NCBI GenBank assembly: GCA_963734125.1
Contig: CAVTGB010000086.1
Location: 1 to 64,000, forward strand
Direction: 5' to 3'
Length of the DNA: 64,000 nt
Source: DATARH01 sp963734125
GTDB taxonomy: Bacteria; Pseudomonadota; Alphaproteobacteria; ATCC43930; CGMCC-115725
In this document: positions 16,658 to 26,129 of the stretch, in pieces
Layout: each line of letters starts with the position of its first letter
Numbering within the stretch: the stretch's first letter is position 1
Translations under genes and position numbers: made by a program
The notes under the pieces: model-generated
The model's database searches: none
What the model was told of the DNA's origin: nothing
What the model saw: the letters and a program-made list of their open reading frames with translations, nothing else

Positions 16658-17848
16658 TCAGACGATGCCGCGGTCGCGCAGGCCGGCGATCTCGCGCTCG
16701 CCATAGCCGAGCTCGCGCAGGATAGAATCGGTGTGTTCGCCAAGGTCGGGGCTGGCGGTCTCGAGCCGGCTTGGCGTGCGGCTCAAGGACACCGCCTGGC
16801 CGATCAGTTCGATCCGCCCCAGCGTTGGATGGTCGACGGCCTGGGCAATGCCGAGATGCCTGACCTGCGGGTCCTCGAAGACCTCGTTGATCGCGTAGAT
16901 CGGGCCCGCCGGTACGCCGGCCTCGTTGAAGCGGTCGATCCATTCGGCGCTACCGCGCTCGCCGGTGATTGCCTCGATCGCCGCGTTGAGCGCCTGGCGA
17001 TGCTGCGAGCGCAGCCGGCCGGTCCGGTAATCCGGGTGGTCCGCGAGATCGGGACGGTCGAGCGCCCGGCACAGCCGGCGGAAGATCTCGTCGCCGGCCG
17101 AGGCGATGTTGATATGACCGTCCTTCGTCTTAAAGACGCCGGTTGGAATGCTGGTCGGGTGGTCGTTGCCGGCCTGCTCGGGGATCTCGCCCGCGATCAG
17201 CCAGCGCGCCGCCTGGAAGTCGAGCATCGCGATCTGCGCGGCGAGGAGCGAACTCTCGACATACTGTCCTTCGCCCGACACCTCGCGCTCCAGGAGAGCG
17301 ACCAGAATGCCGAGAGCGCAGAAAATCCCGGCCGACAGATCGGCGATGGGGATGCCGACCCGGACGGGCCCCTGGCCGGGCAGGCCAGTGATCGACATCA
17401 GGCCGCCCATGCCTTGTGCGATCTGGTCGAAACCGGGGCGCTCGCGGTAGGGCCCGCTTTGGCCAAAACCCGAAATGCTGGCGTAGACGAGGCGCGGGTT
17501 GAGTTGGCGCAGCGCGGGGTAGTCGATGCCGAGCCGGGTTTTGACATCGGGGCGATAATTCTCGACGAGGACATCGGCGCGGGCGACCAGCTTGCGGAAG
17601 ATCTCGATCCCGTCGGGCGATTTGAGATCGAGCGTCAGAGCGCGCTTGTTGCGATGCAGGTTCTGGAAATCGGGTCCGTGACGCGGTCCGCCCATCGCCT
17701 CGCCCGCGCCTGGCTCGGGCGGCGTCTCGATCTTGATGACCCGGGCACCCCAATCGGCAAGCTGGCGCACCGCAGTGGGGCCGGCGCGAACCCGGGTCAG
17801 GTCGAGCACCGTGAAGCGGGAGAGCGGCATCGCGGGAGAATCGGGCAT
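16658..17848 (-). CDS. CaiB/BaiF (family III) CoA transferase
   Basis: A 396-residue class III CoA transferase, the second in the window. It begins with FTVLDLTRVRAGPTAVRQLADWGA, has the CoA-contact region RVIKIETPPEPG, the segment HRNKRALTLDLKSP and catalytic Asp170 in IPIADLSAG. The sequence is clearly diverged from the other transferase at 7295-8503, so it is a paralogue rather than a duplicate. It stands alone: convergent with the peptide permease gene on one side and downstream of the OmpA-like gene and its terminator on the other, so it needs its own promoter in 17849-17930. The substrate is unknown. Confidence 0.9.
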   Translation of the reverse strand: MPDSPAMPLSRFTVLDLTRVRAGPTAVRQLADWGARVIKIETPPEPGAGEAMGGPRHGPDFQNLHRNKRALTLDLKSPDGIEIFRKLVARADVLVENYRPDVKTRLGIDYPALRQLNPRLVYASISGFGQSGPYRERPGFDQIAQGMGGLMSITGLPGQGPVRVGIPIADLSAGIFCALGILVALLEREVSGEGQYVESSLLAAQIAMLDFQAARWLIAGEIPEQAGNDHPTSIPTGVFKTKDGHINIASAGDEIFRRLCRALDRPDLADHPDYRTGRLRSQHRQALNAAIEAITGERGSAEWIDRFNEAGVPAGPIYAINEVFEDPQVRHLGIAQAVDHPTLGRIELIGQAVSLSRTPSRLETASPDLGEHTDSILRELGYGEREIAGLRDRGIV

Positions 17849-17928
17849 GGCGACCTGTCGTGCAGCGGGCGGCCGACGATCCTAGAGCGGCGCCGATCCG
17901 AACGGAAGCAGCCCGGCAGGCGGGGCAA

Positions 17929-17957
17929 AGAAAAACCGCCGCGCGGGGCGCGGCGGT
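17929..17957 (-). terminator. rho-independent terminator of the OmpA-like gene
   Basis: On the minus strand CCGCCGCGC pairs perfectly with GCGCGGCGG over a three-base loop, followed at once by TTTTTCTTT. The 9-bp stem and T run form a textbook terminator about 55 bases after the OmpA-like stop codon. A second hairpin (CCGGGGC/GCCCCGG) lies between the stop and this one. Confidence 0.88.
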
Positions 17958-18011
17958 GAGGCCGGGCCGGGGCCTTTATGGAGCCCCGGCGTTTGCCCGT
18001 GAGAAGACTGC

Positions 18012-19133
18012 CTACGGGAAGACGATTTCGACGCGGCGGTTCTGCGGCTCGCGCACACCGGGTGCGGTCGGCACGCGGTTGTCGTTCTCGCCGCGACCGC
18101 TGACCGCCATCTGGCTGCGCGGCACGCCGAGCCTGACCATCGCGTTGGCGACGTTGTTGGCGCGCCGCTCGGAGAGCCGCTGATTGTAACCGGGCGACCC
18201 GGACCGGTCGGTATAACCGGTAACCTGGATCGTGACCGGACCACCGGCGCGGAACGCCGCGGCCGCCTGCTGCACGATCTGCATGCCTTCAGGCGTGATC
18301 GTGTCGCGATCCCAATCGAAGAACACCAGAAACACCTTGCGCGCGACCATCGGCGGCGCTGGCGGCATCGGCGGCGCCGCGACCGGCGGCGGGGCACCGA
18401 ACAACACGCTCAGGCTGGCCATGAGGCTGTGCGTGCTGTACCCGGAGCCGTAGGGTCCGAACACCGAGTGGAAGGTCGGATCGGTCGTCGCCAGGTAGCG
18501 GTAGTCGAGGTCGAAGGCCAATGACGGGTTGATGTTGTAACGCACCCCGGCGATCGCCTGATAGCCGAACTCGAGGCTGGAACTCGACGAGATGTGCCTG
18601 CCACCCGGAGGAGCAAGAGCCGAACCGGAGCGGAAGCTGATGCTGTCATGCAGCGTAACCGCGCCGATACCGGCGCCGAGATGCGGGGTGAGCGGCCAGC
18701 CGACGTTAAAGTCATAGATGGCGTTGCTCATGAACGCATAAGCGGCTCGCTCTCCTCGGACACGGGAGGTTGACCCGGGCGTCTGAAAATTCGGCACCGT
18801 CTCGCCGCTGATAGACACGCTGCTCAGCCCATTGTCCATATAGCGGAATTCTTCTTCGAGACGCCACGGGCCCCATTCATAGCCGGCGCGGGCGCCCGCA
18901 TTGAAGCCGTCGTTGAAGCGCTGTGTCAGTGTCGCGTGCCCGGCCGGAGGAGCCCCGACGGGCGTGCCCGTCGATGTGAGCGTGCCGGACTGGTCTTCGA
19001 GCATAGTCCAGCCACTCTCGCCGCCGAAATACCAGGCGCCTGGCCCCCCGCCAAACAGCTGTGCCTGCGCGCTCGCCCAGCTAAACGCCATGGCGACCGC
19101 GACACCGGCACCTAGTAGATAGCGATTTCTCAT
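18012..19133 (-). CDS. OmpA family outer-membrane protein with N-terminal beta-barrel
   Basis: A 373-residue protein. The ATG at 19133 is preferred over an in-frame GTG 15 bases upstream because GGAGG lies 6 bases before it. A signal peptide ends near ASAQAQ (about residue 25). Residues 26-260 form an outer-membrane barrel of the OmpA/opacity type, rich in aromatic beta strands. A proline-rich linker (APPPVAAPPMPPAPP) leads to a C-terminal OmpA domain with TGYTDRSGS and LSERRANNVANAM, which carry the Asp and Arg that hold diaminopimelate of peptidoglycan. It ties the outer membrane to the cell wall. A strong terminator follows, so it is a single-gene unit. Confidence 0.9.
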   Translation of the reverse strand: MRNRYLLGAGVAVAMAFSWASAQAQLFGGGPGAWYFGGESGWTMLEDQSGTLTSTGTPVGAPPAGHATLTQRFNDGFNAGARAGYEWGPWRLEEEFRYMDNGLSSVSISGETVPNFQTPGSTSRVRGERAAYAFMSNAIYDFNVGWPLTPHLGAGIGAVTLHDSISFRSGSALAPPGGRHISSSSSLEFGYQAIAGVRYNINPSLAFDLDYRYLATTDPTFHSVFGPYGSGYSTHSLMASLSVLFGAPPPVAAPPMPPAPPMVARKVFLVFFDWDRDTITPEGMQIVQQAAAAFRAGGPVTIQVTGYTDRSGSPGYNQRLSERRANNVANAMVRLGVPRSQMAVSGRGENDNRVPTAPGVREPQNRRVEIVFP

Positions 19134-19148
19134 CCCATACCTCCGCAC

Positions 19149-19523
19149 GCGAATACAGTTATGACGATGGCTGCGCTACCGCCATTGCACCCATGTTTAC
19201 CATCCACTTTTCCGATGGCAATGGGTTTTTAGCTCGCCAACGCCGACAATCGGGCCCACGGCGCAGAACGCCCGAGATAGCGACATTCGTGCAACGGTTT
19301 GCCCGCAAGCCAGCAGATTCGCACCGATGCCGACGAGACATTTGCGCAACACCCAATGATTCCTTGGGTCATCGCGACATCCGCGCGGAGAATCGTGACG
19401 GCCAGGTCATCGGGTGAAATCCGCACTCGGCTAGCGCCAATTTAGCGGACGGCCGGTACAAATGTAAACCCAAACTGGCGATTCGCCGGCACAGAATGCG
19501 CGCAGCGGTGCATCCTCGATCTG
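19149..19523. other. non-coding region between the OmpA-like gene and putA
   Basis: No convincing gene is seen in about 375 bases; the small open frames lack ribosome sites and recognisable content. The composition is less GC-rich than its surroundings. On the minus strand TTGCCA and TAAACA, 16 bases apart (about 19192-19219), could be the promoter of the OmpA-like gene, but this is a weak match. No repeats or tRNA are visible. Confidence 0.45.
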
Positions 19524-22500
19524 TCAGCCTGGTGCGTCGCCGAGCGACAGAAGGGTGGCGTTGCCTCCAGAGGCGGTGGTGTCGACCGACACCGTCCGCT
19601 CGGTAGCAAAGCGATGGAGATAGCGCGGTCCACCAGCCTTCGGCCCGGTGCCGCTCAAGCGTTCGCCGCCGAACGGCTGCGCCCCGACGACGGCGCCGAT
19701 CATGTTGCGGTTGACATAGCTGTTGCCGACCCCGAGCCGTCCGAGGATGTGGCGGGCGGTATCGTCAATCCGGCTGTGGATCCCCGATGTCAGGGCGTAG
19801 CCGGTCGCGACGATCTCATCGAGCACGGCATCGAGCCGGTCGGCCGGCCAGCGGATCACATGCAGGATCGGCCCGAACACCTCACCCGTGAGCCGGCTCG
19901 CCCGGTCGATCTCGAACGCGCGCGGCGCGAAAAAGCTGCCATGCTCGGTGCCCGACGGCATCCGGCATTGGGTTATGAGGCGGCCTTCGCGAGCCATGCG
20001 CGCCGCGTGGTCCTCCAGGGCCTGGCGCGCCGAATCATCGATAACCGGGCCGATATCGGTCGCAATGAGCGCCGGGTCGCCGATCCGGAGCTCGGCCATC
20101 GCGCCCGCCAGCATCGTCAGGACCCGCTCGGCGATGTCTTCCTGGAGATATAAGAGGCGCAGCGACGAGCAGCGCTGGCCGGCGCTGTCGAAAGCCGAGA
20201 TCACGACATCGGCCACGACCTGTTCGGCGAGCGCCGACGAATTGACGATCATCGCGTTCTGGCCGCCGGTTTCCGCAATCAACGGGACAATTGGCCCGCG
20301 GCGCCGGGCCAGCCCGAGGTTGATCACGCGCGCCGTCTCGGTCGAGCCGGTAAAGGCGACGCCGGCGATTTGCGAATCGGCGACGAGCGCGCCGCCGATG
20401 CTCTCGCCAGGGCCGGGCAACAGATGCAGCACATCCGCCGGGATCCCGGCGCTCAAGAGGAGGCGCACCGCGGCGGCGGCAATGAGCGGCGTCTGTTCGG
20501 CCGGCTTGGCGACGGCCGCATTGCCGGAAGCGAGCGCGCCGGCGATCTGCCCGGTGAAGATCGATAGCGGGAAATTCCACGGCGAAATGCAGGCAAAGAC
20601 GCCCCTACCGTGCAGGGCGATCTCGTTGCGCTCGCCGGTCGGGCCGGGAAGCGGCTCGGGCCGAGCGAAATCGGCGCGGGCGCGGGCGGCGTAATAGCGC
20701 AGGAAATCCGCGGCTTCGCGGATTTCCGACAGCGCCGCCGGGATCGAGCGGCCGCCCTCGCGGATGATCAGCGCCATCAGGTGGGCGCGGTCGCGCTCGT
20801 AGCAATCGGCGGCGCGCTCCAGCGCGGCCGCGCGCGAATCGGCCGGGGTTTGGTCCCACGACGGGGCCGCGCGGGCGGCCCGGGCGATCGCCTCTTCGAC
20901 CGCGTCGGGCGATGCGTTCGCCACGGTCCCGATCCGGCGCCGGCGGTCGCTGGGGTCGGAGATCGGGTCGCCCGCCCCGGCCCGCTCAATCCCGCCGACG
21001 ATCGGCCCCGCGTGCCACTGCCGCTTCAGAGCCTCGGCAAGGCCCTCCCGGAGACCCGCGAGGTCGCGCGGATCGGCGAGATCGAGCCCGGTTGAATTGC
21101 GCCGCACTGGCTGGAAGAGGTCGCGCGGCGCCGGGATCCGCGGATGCGGCTTCTCCTTCAATTGCGCCAGCCGCGCGATCGGGTCGGCGACGATGTCGTC
21201 GATCGGTTCGGCCTCATCGACAATACGGTTGACGAACGAAGTGTTGGCGCCGTTTTCCAGGAGCCGGCGCACCAGATACGCGAGCAGATCCTCGTGGCTC
21301 CCGACCGGCGCATAGACCCGGCACGGGCGGTTCAGCTTGGCGGCGCCGACGATTTCGCCATAAAGCGCCTCACCCATGCCATGGAGGCGCTGGAACTCCC
21401 AATCGGTACGGGTCCCGGCCAGTTCGAGGATCGCGGCCAGGGTGTGGGCGTTGTGCGTCGCGAATTGCGGATAAAAGGCGCTGCCGGCGGCGAACATCCG
21501 CCTGGCGCAAGCGAGGTAGGAGACGTCGGTCGCAACCTTGCGGGTGAATACCGGATAGCTGTCGAGGCCGCGCTCCTGGGCCCGCTTGATTTCGCTGTCC
21601 CAATAGGCGCCCTTGACGAGGCGCACCATCAGCCGGCGCCGCGCCCGCCCAGCGAGGTCGGCGAGCCAATCGACGACCGGGAGCGCCCGCTTCTGGTAGG
21701 CCTGGACCGCGAGGCCGAGCCCGTCCCAGCCGGCAAGCTCGGGAGCGAGCGCCAACGCCTCGACTAGGTCGAGCGATAATTCGAGCCGGTCGGTTTCCTC
21801 GGCATCGATCGTAAGGCCGATGCCGACAGCGCGGGCACCCCGCGCGAGGTCGAGGACCGAGGGCAGCAGTTCGCCCATGACCCGGTCGCGCTGCGCCATC
21901 TCGTAGCGCGGATGCAATGCCGACAATTTGACCGAGAGCCCGGGCGCCGATTCGATCGGCCGGCCGGCCGCCGCCGCGCCGATGGCGGCGATCGCGTGCC
22001 GATAGGCGGCATGGTAGCGCTCGGCATCGGCCATCGTGCGTGCCGACTCGCCGAGCATGTCGAAGGAATGGCGGTAGCCGTGGCCCTCGTCCTCGTGCGC
22101 CCGCGCCAGGGCATCCGCGATCGTGCGCCCCATGATGAACTGATCGGCCATGATGCGCATCGCCGCGCTCACCGCCTGGCGCCACACGGGCTCACTCGAA
22201 CGCGCGGTAAATCGGCGCAGAATGCTGGCGAAATCAGCTTCGCCGATGATCGCGCAACAGGCGTCCGGTCAGCATCAAGGCCCAGGTCGAGGCGTTGACG
22301 AAGAGCGACCCGGAATGGCCGAGATGGCGCTGCCAATCGGCCGCGGCGATCTTGTCGCGGATCAATCGGTCGACGGTCTCCGAATCGGGGATGCGCAACA
22401 GCGCCTCGGCGAGGCACATCAGCGCCACCCCCTCGGGCGAAGACAGCGCGTATTCCTGGAGAAAAGCGTCGAGCCCGCCTTTGCCCTGACGCTCGCGGCG

Positions 22501-22674
22501 CACCGCGACGACGAGCCGGCGCGCGGTCGCCTCGATCCGGTCGCGGGCGGGGGCGGGGATGTCGGCGGCGGCAAGGATGCGCGTATCTGCGGTGGTCTCG
22601 TCGCGGCGATGGGCGTCGCGGATCGCCGCCCGCAGCGGGGTTTCGGGCGGGGGCGGAGGGACGATGAGATCCAT
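19524..22674 (-). pseudogene. putA: bifunctional proline dehydrogenase / P5C dehydrogenase PutA, split by one frameshift
   Basis: PutA oxidises proline to glutamate in two steps: FAD-linked proline dehydrogenase, then NAD-linked L-glutamate gamma-semialdehyde dehydrogenase. The first piece starts at ATG 22674 (MDLIVPPPPP) and contains LALSSPEGVALMCLAEALLRIPD-like sequence and LFVNASTWALMLTGRLL. It then meets a stop at 22234. The rest continues in another frame from about 22240 (DFASILRRFTARSSEP), with the PRODH barrel (RLVKGAYWDSEIKRAQ) and aldehyde dehydrogenase residues Glu in AETGGQNAMIV and Cys in DSAGQRCSSLR. The total is 3151 bases, one more than a whole number of codons, for a normal 1,049-residue PutA. 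Dropping one A from the CGAA at 22239-22242 (read on the coding strand) joins the halves. It lies 37 bases after dnaE2. Confidence 0.85.
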
Positions 22675-22711
22675 GCGCTTAAAGCTTGGCGGCGGGAGCG
22701 GCGGTTGCAAG

Positions 22712-25700
22712 CTAACGGAAGTCGCGACTCGGGATCACGAGGTCGTGCGAATCGTAGCCGGGGATCCTTTGGCGCGGCGCGAATTGCGGCTTGGCGCGCG
22801 GCGGGGCCGGTTCGTCGCCGGTGCGCTCGCACAGCGTGTTGAGGCGGGCGGTCCAATCGCGCAGATCCTCGGCGACGATGTGGATGACGCTCTCCTCGCG
22901 CTGCAGGCGGCCGCGGCAATAGAGGAGCGTCGCACCGAGCGCAGCGCGGCGGAAGCGTTCGAGGACCGCTGGCCAGACGATCAGGTTGGCGATCCCGGTC
23001 TCATCTTCGAGCGTGATGAAGACGACGCCGTTGGCGCTGCCCGGGCGCTGGCGGATCAACACAAGCCCGGCGATCGCGAGGCGGTGATCGACCGGCATCC
23101 TCGCGAGGTCGGCGGCGGCGACGAGGCCGTCGCGCGCGAGTTCGGTGCGCAGGAAGGCGAGCGGGTGGCGCTTTATCGTCAGGCCCGTCGTCGCGTAATC
23201 CTCGACGACATGCTCGCCCAACGGCATTTGCGGCAACAGCACCGCCGCGCGGGCTTCGCTCGCTTTAGTGAAACCCTCTCCCGCGGTGGGGGCGAGGGGG
23301 TATTTTTTAGTGGGAGGAGAGAGTCCTTTTTGTGCGAACAGCGGCAGCGGCTGGTCGCCGAGCGCCTTCACCGCCCACAGCCCGTGGCGGCGGTCGAGAT
23401 CCAGCGAGCGCAGCGCATCGGCCGCGGCGAGGCGTTCCAATGCGGCGCGGCCAAGTTCGCTCTTGCGCCACAAATCGCCGGCGTCGCGATAGCCGCAGCC
23501 GCGCGCCGCGACGAGCCGCCCGGCATCGGCTTCGGCCAGGCCCTTCACTTGACGCAGCCCGAGGCGCAGGGCCTTCCTGCGGCCTTTGCTCTGCACCTCT
23601 TTATTTTCGTCATCCCCATTCTCGTCATCCCCGGGCTTGGCCCGGGGATCCACGTGCTTATTTTCGTGGATGGCCGGGTCAAGCCCAGCCATGACGGGTA
23701 AAAACGGCTCTGGAGAGGGTTGATCGGCGAGGGGCTCCAGCGTGCAGTCCCAGTCGCTGAAATTCACATCGACCGGGCGCACCGGAACGCCATGCTCTCT
23801 CGCATCGCGGACGATCTGGGCCGGCGCGTAGAACCCCATCGGCTGGCTGTTCAACAGCGCGCAGGCGAAAACCTCGGGGTAAAAGCACTTGATCCAGGCC
23901 GAGACATAGACGAGGAGGGCAAAGCTCGCAGCGTGGCTTTCGGGGAAGCCATAGGTGCCGAACCCCTCGATCTGGTCGAAGCAGCGGGTCGCGAAATCGA
24001 CCGAATAGCCGTTGGCGAGCATGCCGCTGATGAATTTCTCGCGGAACAGATGGATCTCGCCATTGCGCTTGAAGGTCGCCATCGCGCGGCGCAGCCGGTC
24101 GGCCTCCTCGGGGGGAAACCCGGCGCCGACGATCGCGATCTTCATCGCTTGTTCCTGGAAGAGCGGCACCCCGAGGGTCTTGCCAAGCACCTGGCGGAGC
24201 GCCTCGGATGGGTACTCGACGGCCTCCTTCCCCGAGCGCCGGCGCAGATAGGGATGCACCATGTCGCCCTGGATCGGGCCGGGGCGGACGATCGCGACCT
24301 CGATCACGAGGTCGTAGAATTCGCGCGGCTTGAGCCTTGGCAGCATCGTCATCTGGGCGCGGCTTTCGACCTGGAAGACGCCCAATGAATCGGCCCGGCT
24401 CAGCATGTCGTAGACGGCAGGCTCCTCGGCCGGGACCGTGGCGAGATCGTAAGACCGGCCGTAATGCTGTGCGATCAGGCTGAAGGCGCGGCGGATGCAG
24501 GTCAGCATGCCGAGCGCCAGGATGTCGATCTTCAGAATCCCGAGCGCGTCGAGATCGTCCTTGTCCCATTCGATGAGGGTGCGGTCGTCCATTGCCGCGT
24601 TCTCGATCGGCACCAGCTCGCTGAGTGGCCCGCGGGTAATGACAAAACCGCCGACATGCTGCGACAGGTGGCGCGGAAAGCCGATCAGCTCGCCGGCGAG
24701 GTCGAGCGCCTGGCGCAAGGTGCGGTCCCTGGGATCAAGCCCGGCCTCGCGCACCCGCTTGTCGGCGATAGCCTCGCTCGACCAGCCCCACACCATGCCG
24801 GCGAGCGCGGCGACGACATCGCCCGAGAGGCCCATGGCCTTGCCGACTTCGCGGATCGCGCTGCGGGTGCGGTAGCAGATGACCGTCGCGGCGAGGCCGG
24901 CGCGGTCGCGGCCGTATTTCTCGTAGATGTACTGGATCACCTCTTCCCGCCGCTCATGCTCGAAATCGACGTCGATATCGGGCGGTTCGCCGCGCGCGGC
25001 GCTGATGAAGCGCTCGAACAACACATCGATCCGGGCGGGATCGACCGCGGTGATGCCGAGGCAATAACACACCACCGAATTGGCCGCCGAGCCCCGCCCC
25101 TGGCACAGGATGCCGCGGCTCCGGGCAAACGCGACGATGTCGTGCACGGTCAGGAAATAGCGGGCGTATTGCAACCGCTCGATCAGCGCCAGCTCATGGG
25201 TGATGAGATCGCGGATGCGGTCGGGGATGCCGCCGCTGCCGAACCGCTCGGTGGCGCCTTGCCAGGCGAGCGTGGCGAGGCGCTGTTGCGGGGTCATCCC
25301 GGCCATCCTGCTTTGAGGGGGGACCGGCTCCTCGGGGTATTCGTAGCGCAATTCGTCGAGGCTGAAGGTGCAGCGCCGGACGATCTCCAGACTGCGCGCC
25401 AGCACGTCCGGATGACCGCGAAAGAGGCGCGCCATCTCGGCGGCCGGCTTCAGATGGCGCTCGGCGTGGGCGGCGAGGCGAAACCCCGCCTCGTCAATCG
25501 TGCAATGCTCGCGGATGCAGGTCAGCACATCCTGCAACGGCCGCCGCTCGGGGCTGTGGTAGAGCACATCGCTCATCGCGACGAGCGGCAGCCCGGTCTT
25601 GTCGGCAACCCTGGCGAGCCGGGCGAGGCGGCTCATATCGTCGCCGCGATAGAGATGGTGCGCGGCGAGATAGGCGCGCCCGGGAAAATCCGCCGCCACC

Positions 25701-26116
25701 CGGTTCGCAAATTCAGCGACGTCGTTGTCCCCGTCCGGCGGCAGCACGACAACGATCTGTCCCTCGCCATGCATCACGACATCGGCATAATCGAGATGGC
25801 ATTCGCCCTTGGGCGCCCGCCGCTTGCCGAGGGTCAGGAGGCGCGTCAAGCGGCCATAGGCGGCGCGGTCTTGCGGGTAGGCAAGGAGGCTCGTGCCGTC
25901 GCCAAAGTCGAGCCGCACGCCAATGACGAGGCGGATCCCGGCGGCTTTCGCCGCCTGGTGCGCGCGCACCAGCCCGGCGACGCTGTTCCGATCGGTGATC
26001 GCGATCGCCGAGTGGCCGAGCGCTGCCGCCGTCCTCACCAGTTCGCCCGGGTGCGAGGCGCCGCGCAGGAACGAGAAATTGCTGGTGACCTGCAATTCGG
26101 CGTAGGCGGCGGTCAT
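22712..26116 (-). CDS. dnaE2: error-prone DNA polymerase DnaE2 (ImuC) with two in-frame repeat insertions
   Basis: A 1,134-residue C-family polymerase alpha-like subunit that does translesion synthesis in the SOS mutasome with ImuA and ImuB. The start at 26116 gives the standard N terminus AYAELQVTSNFSFLRGASHP of the PHP domain. The polymerase site includes ILCQGRGSAANSVV and the catalytic DIDVDFEHERR. The thumb, fingers and OB-fold (FITLEDETGIANLIVWP) all follow in order. The protein is longer than the usual 1,020-1,090 residues because two palindromic repeats are translated in frame: about residues 804-838 (AGLDPAIHENKHVDPRAKPG) and about 929-950 (KKYPLAPTAGEGF). Both lie between conserved modules. 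It follows imuB by 13 bases and should be LexA-controlled. Confidence 0.93.
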   Translation of the reverse strand: MTAAYAELQVTSNFSFLRGASHPGELVRTAAALGHSAIAITDRNSVAGLVRAHQAAKAAGIRLVIGVRLDFGDGTSLLAYPQDRAAYGRLTRLLTLGKRRAPKGECHLDYADVVMHGEGQIVVVLPPDGDNDVAEFANRVAADFPGRAYLAAHHLYRGDDMSRLARLARVADKTGLPLVAMSDVLYHSPERRPLQDVLTCIREHCTIDEAGFRLAAHAERHLKPAAEMARLFRGHPDVLARSLEIVRRCTFSLDELRYEYPEEPVPPQSRMAGMTPQQRLATLAWQGATERFGSGGIPDRIRDLITHELALIERLQYARYFLTVHDIVAFARSRGILCQGRGSAANSVVCYCLGITAVDPARIDVLFERFISAARGEPPDIDVDFEHERREEVIQYIYEKYGRDRAGLAATVICYRTRSAIREVGKAMGLSGDVVAALAGMVWGWSSEAIADKRVREAGLDPRDRTLRQALDLAGELIGFPRHLSQHVGGFVITRGPLSELVPIENAAMDDRTLIEWDKDDLDALGILKIDILALGMLTCIRRAFSLIAQHYGRSYDLATVPAEEPAVYDMLSRADSLGVFQVESRAQMTMLPRLKPREFYDLVIEVAIVRPGPIQGDMVHPYLRRRSGKEAVEYPSEALRQVLGKTLGVPLFQEQAMKIAIVGAGFPPEEADRLRRAMATFKRNGEIHLFREKFISGMLANGYSVDFATRCFDQIEGFGTYGFPESHAASFALLVYVSAWIKCFYPEVFACALLNSQPMGFYAPAQIVRDAREHGVPVRPVDVNFSDWDCTLEPLADQPSPEPFLPVMAGLDPAIHENKHVDPRAKPGDDENGDDENKEVQSKGRRKALRLGLRQVKGLAEADAGRLVAARGCGYRDAGDLWRKSELGRAALERLAAADALRSLDLDRRHGLWAVKALGDQPLPLFAQKGLSPPTKKYPLAPTAGEGFTKASEARAAVLLPQMPLGEHVVEDYATTGLTIKRHPLAFLRTELARDGLVAAADLARMPVDHRLAIAGLVLIRQRPGSANGVVFITLEDETGIANLIVWPAVLERFRRAALGATLLYCRGRLQREESVIHIVAEDLRDWTARLNTLCERTGDEPAPPRAKPQFAPRQRIPGYDSHDLVIPSRDFR
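23267..23332. repeat. palindromic repeat inside dnaE2 (second copy site)
   Basis: Contains CCCTCTCCCGC next to GGTGGGGGCGAGGG, an imperfect inverted repeat, then an AT-rich stretch and GGAGGAGAGAG. In the dnaE2 frame it reads KKYPLAPTAGEGFTKAS, a segment absent from ordinary DnaE2 proteins and typical of translated palindromic repeats in alphaproteobacteria. Confidence 0.6.
23607..23697. repeat. palindromic repeat inside dnaE2 (first copy site)
   Basis: The core CGTCATCCCCGGGCTTGGC...GATCCACG pairs with CGTGGATGGCCGGGTCAAGC...CATGACG across TGCTTATTTT. A partial tandem copy of TCGTCATCCCC lies at one end. Translated in the dnaE2 frame it gives MAGLDPAIHENKHVDPRAKP, the well-known reading of a dispersed alphaproteobacterial repeat. 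Confidence 0.75.
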
Positions 26117-26129
26117 GCGAAGAGGCCAG

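Noticed and set aside
19149..19523. Small plus-strand frames between the OmpA-like gene and putA as genes
   Set aside because: No ribosome sites, no coherent composition, no recognisable protein features.
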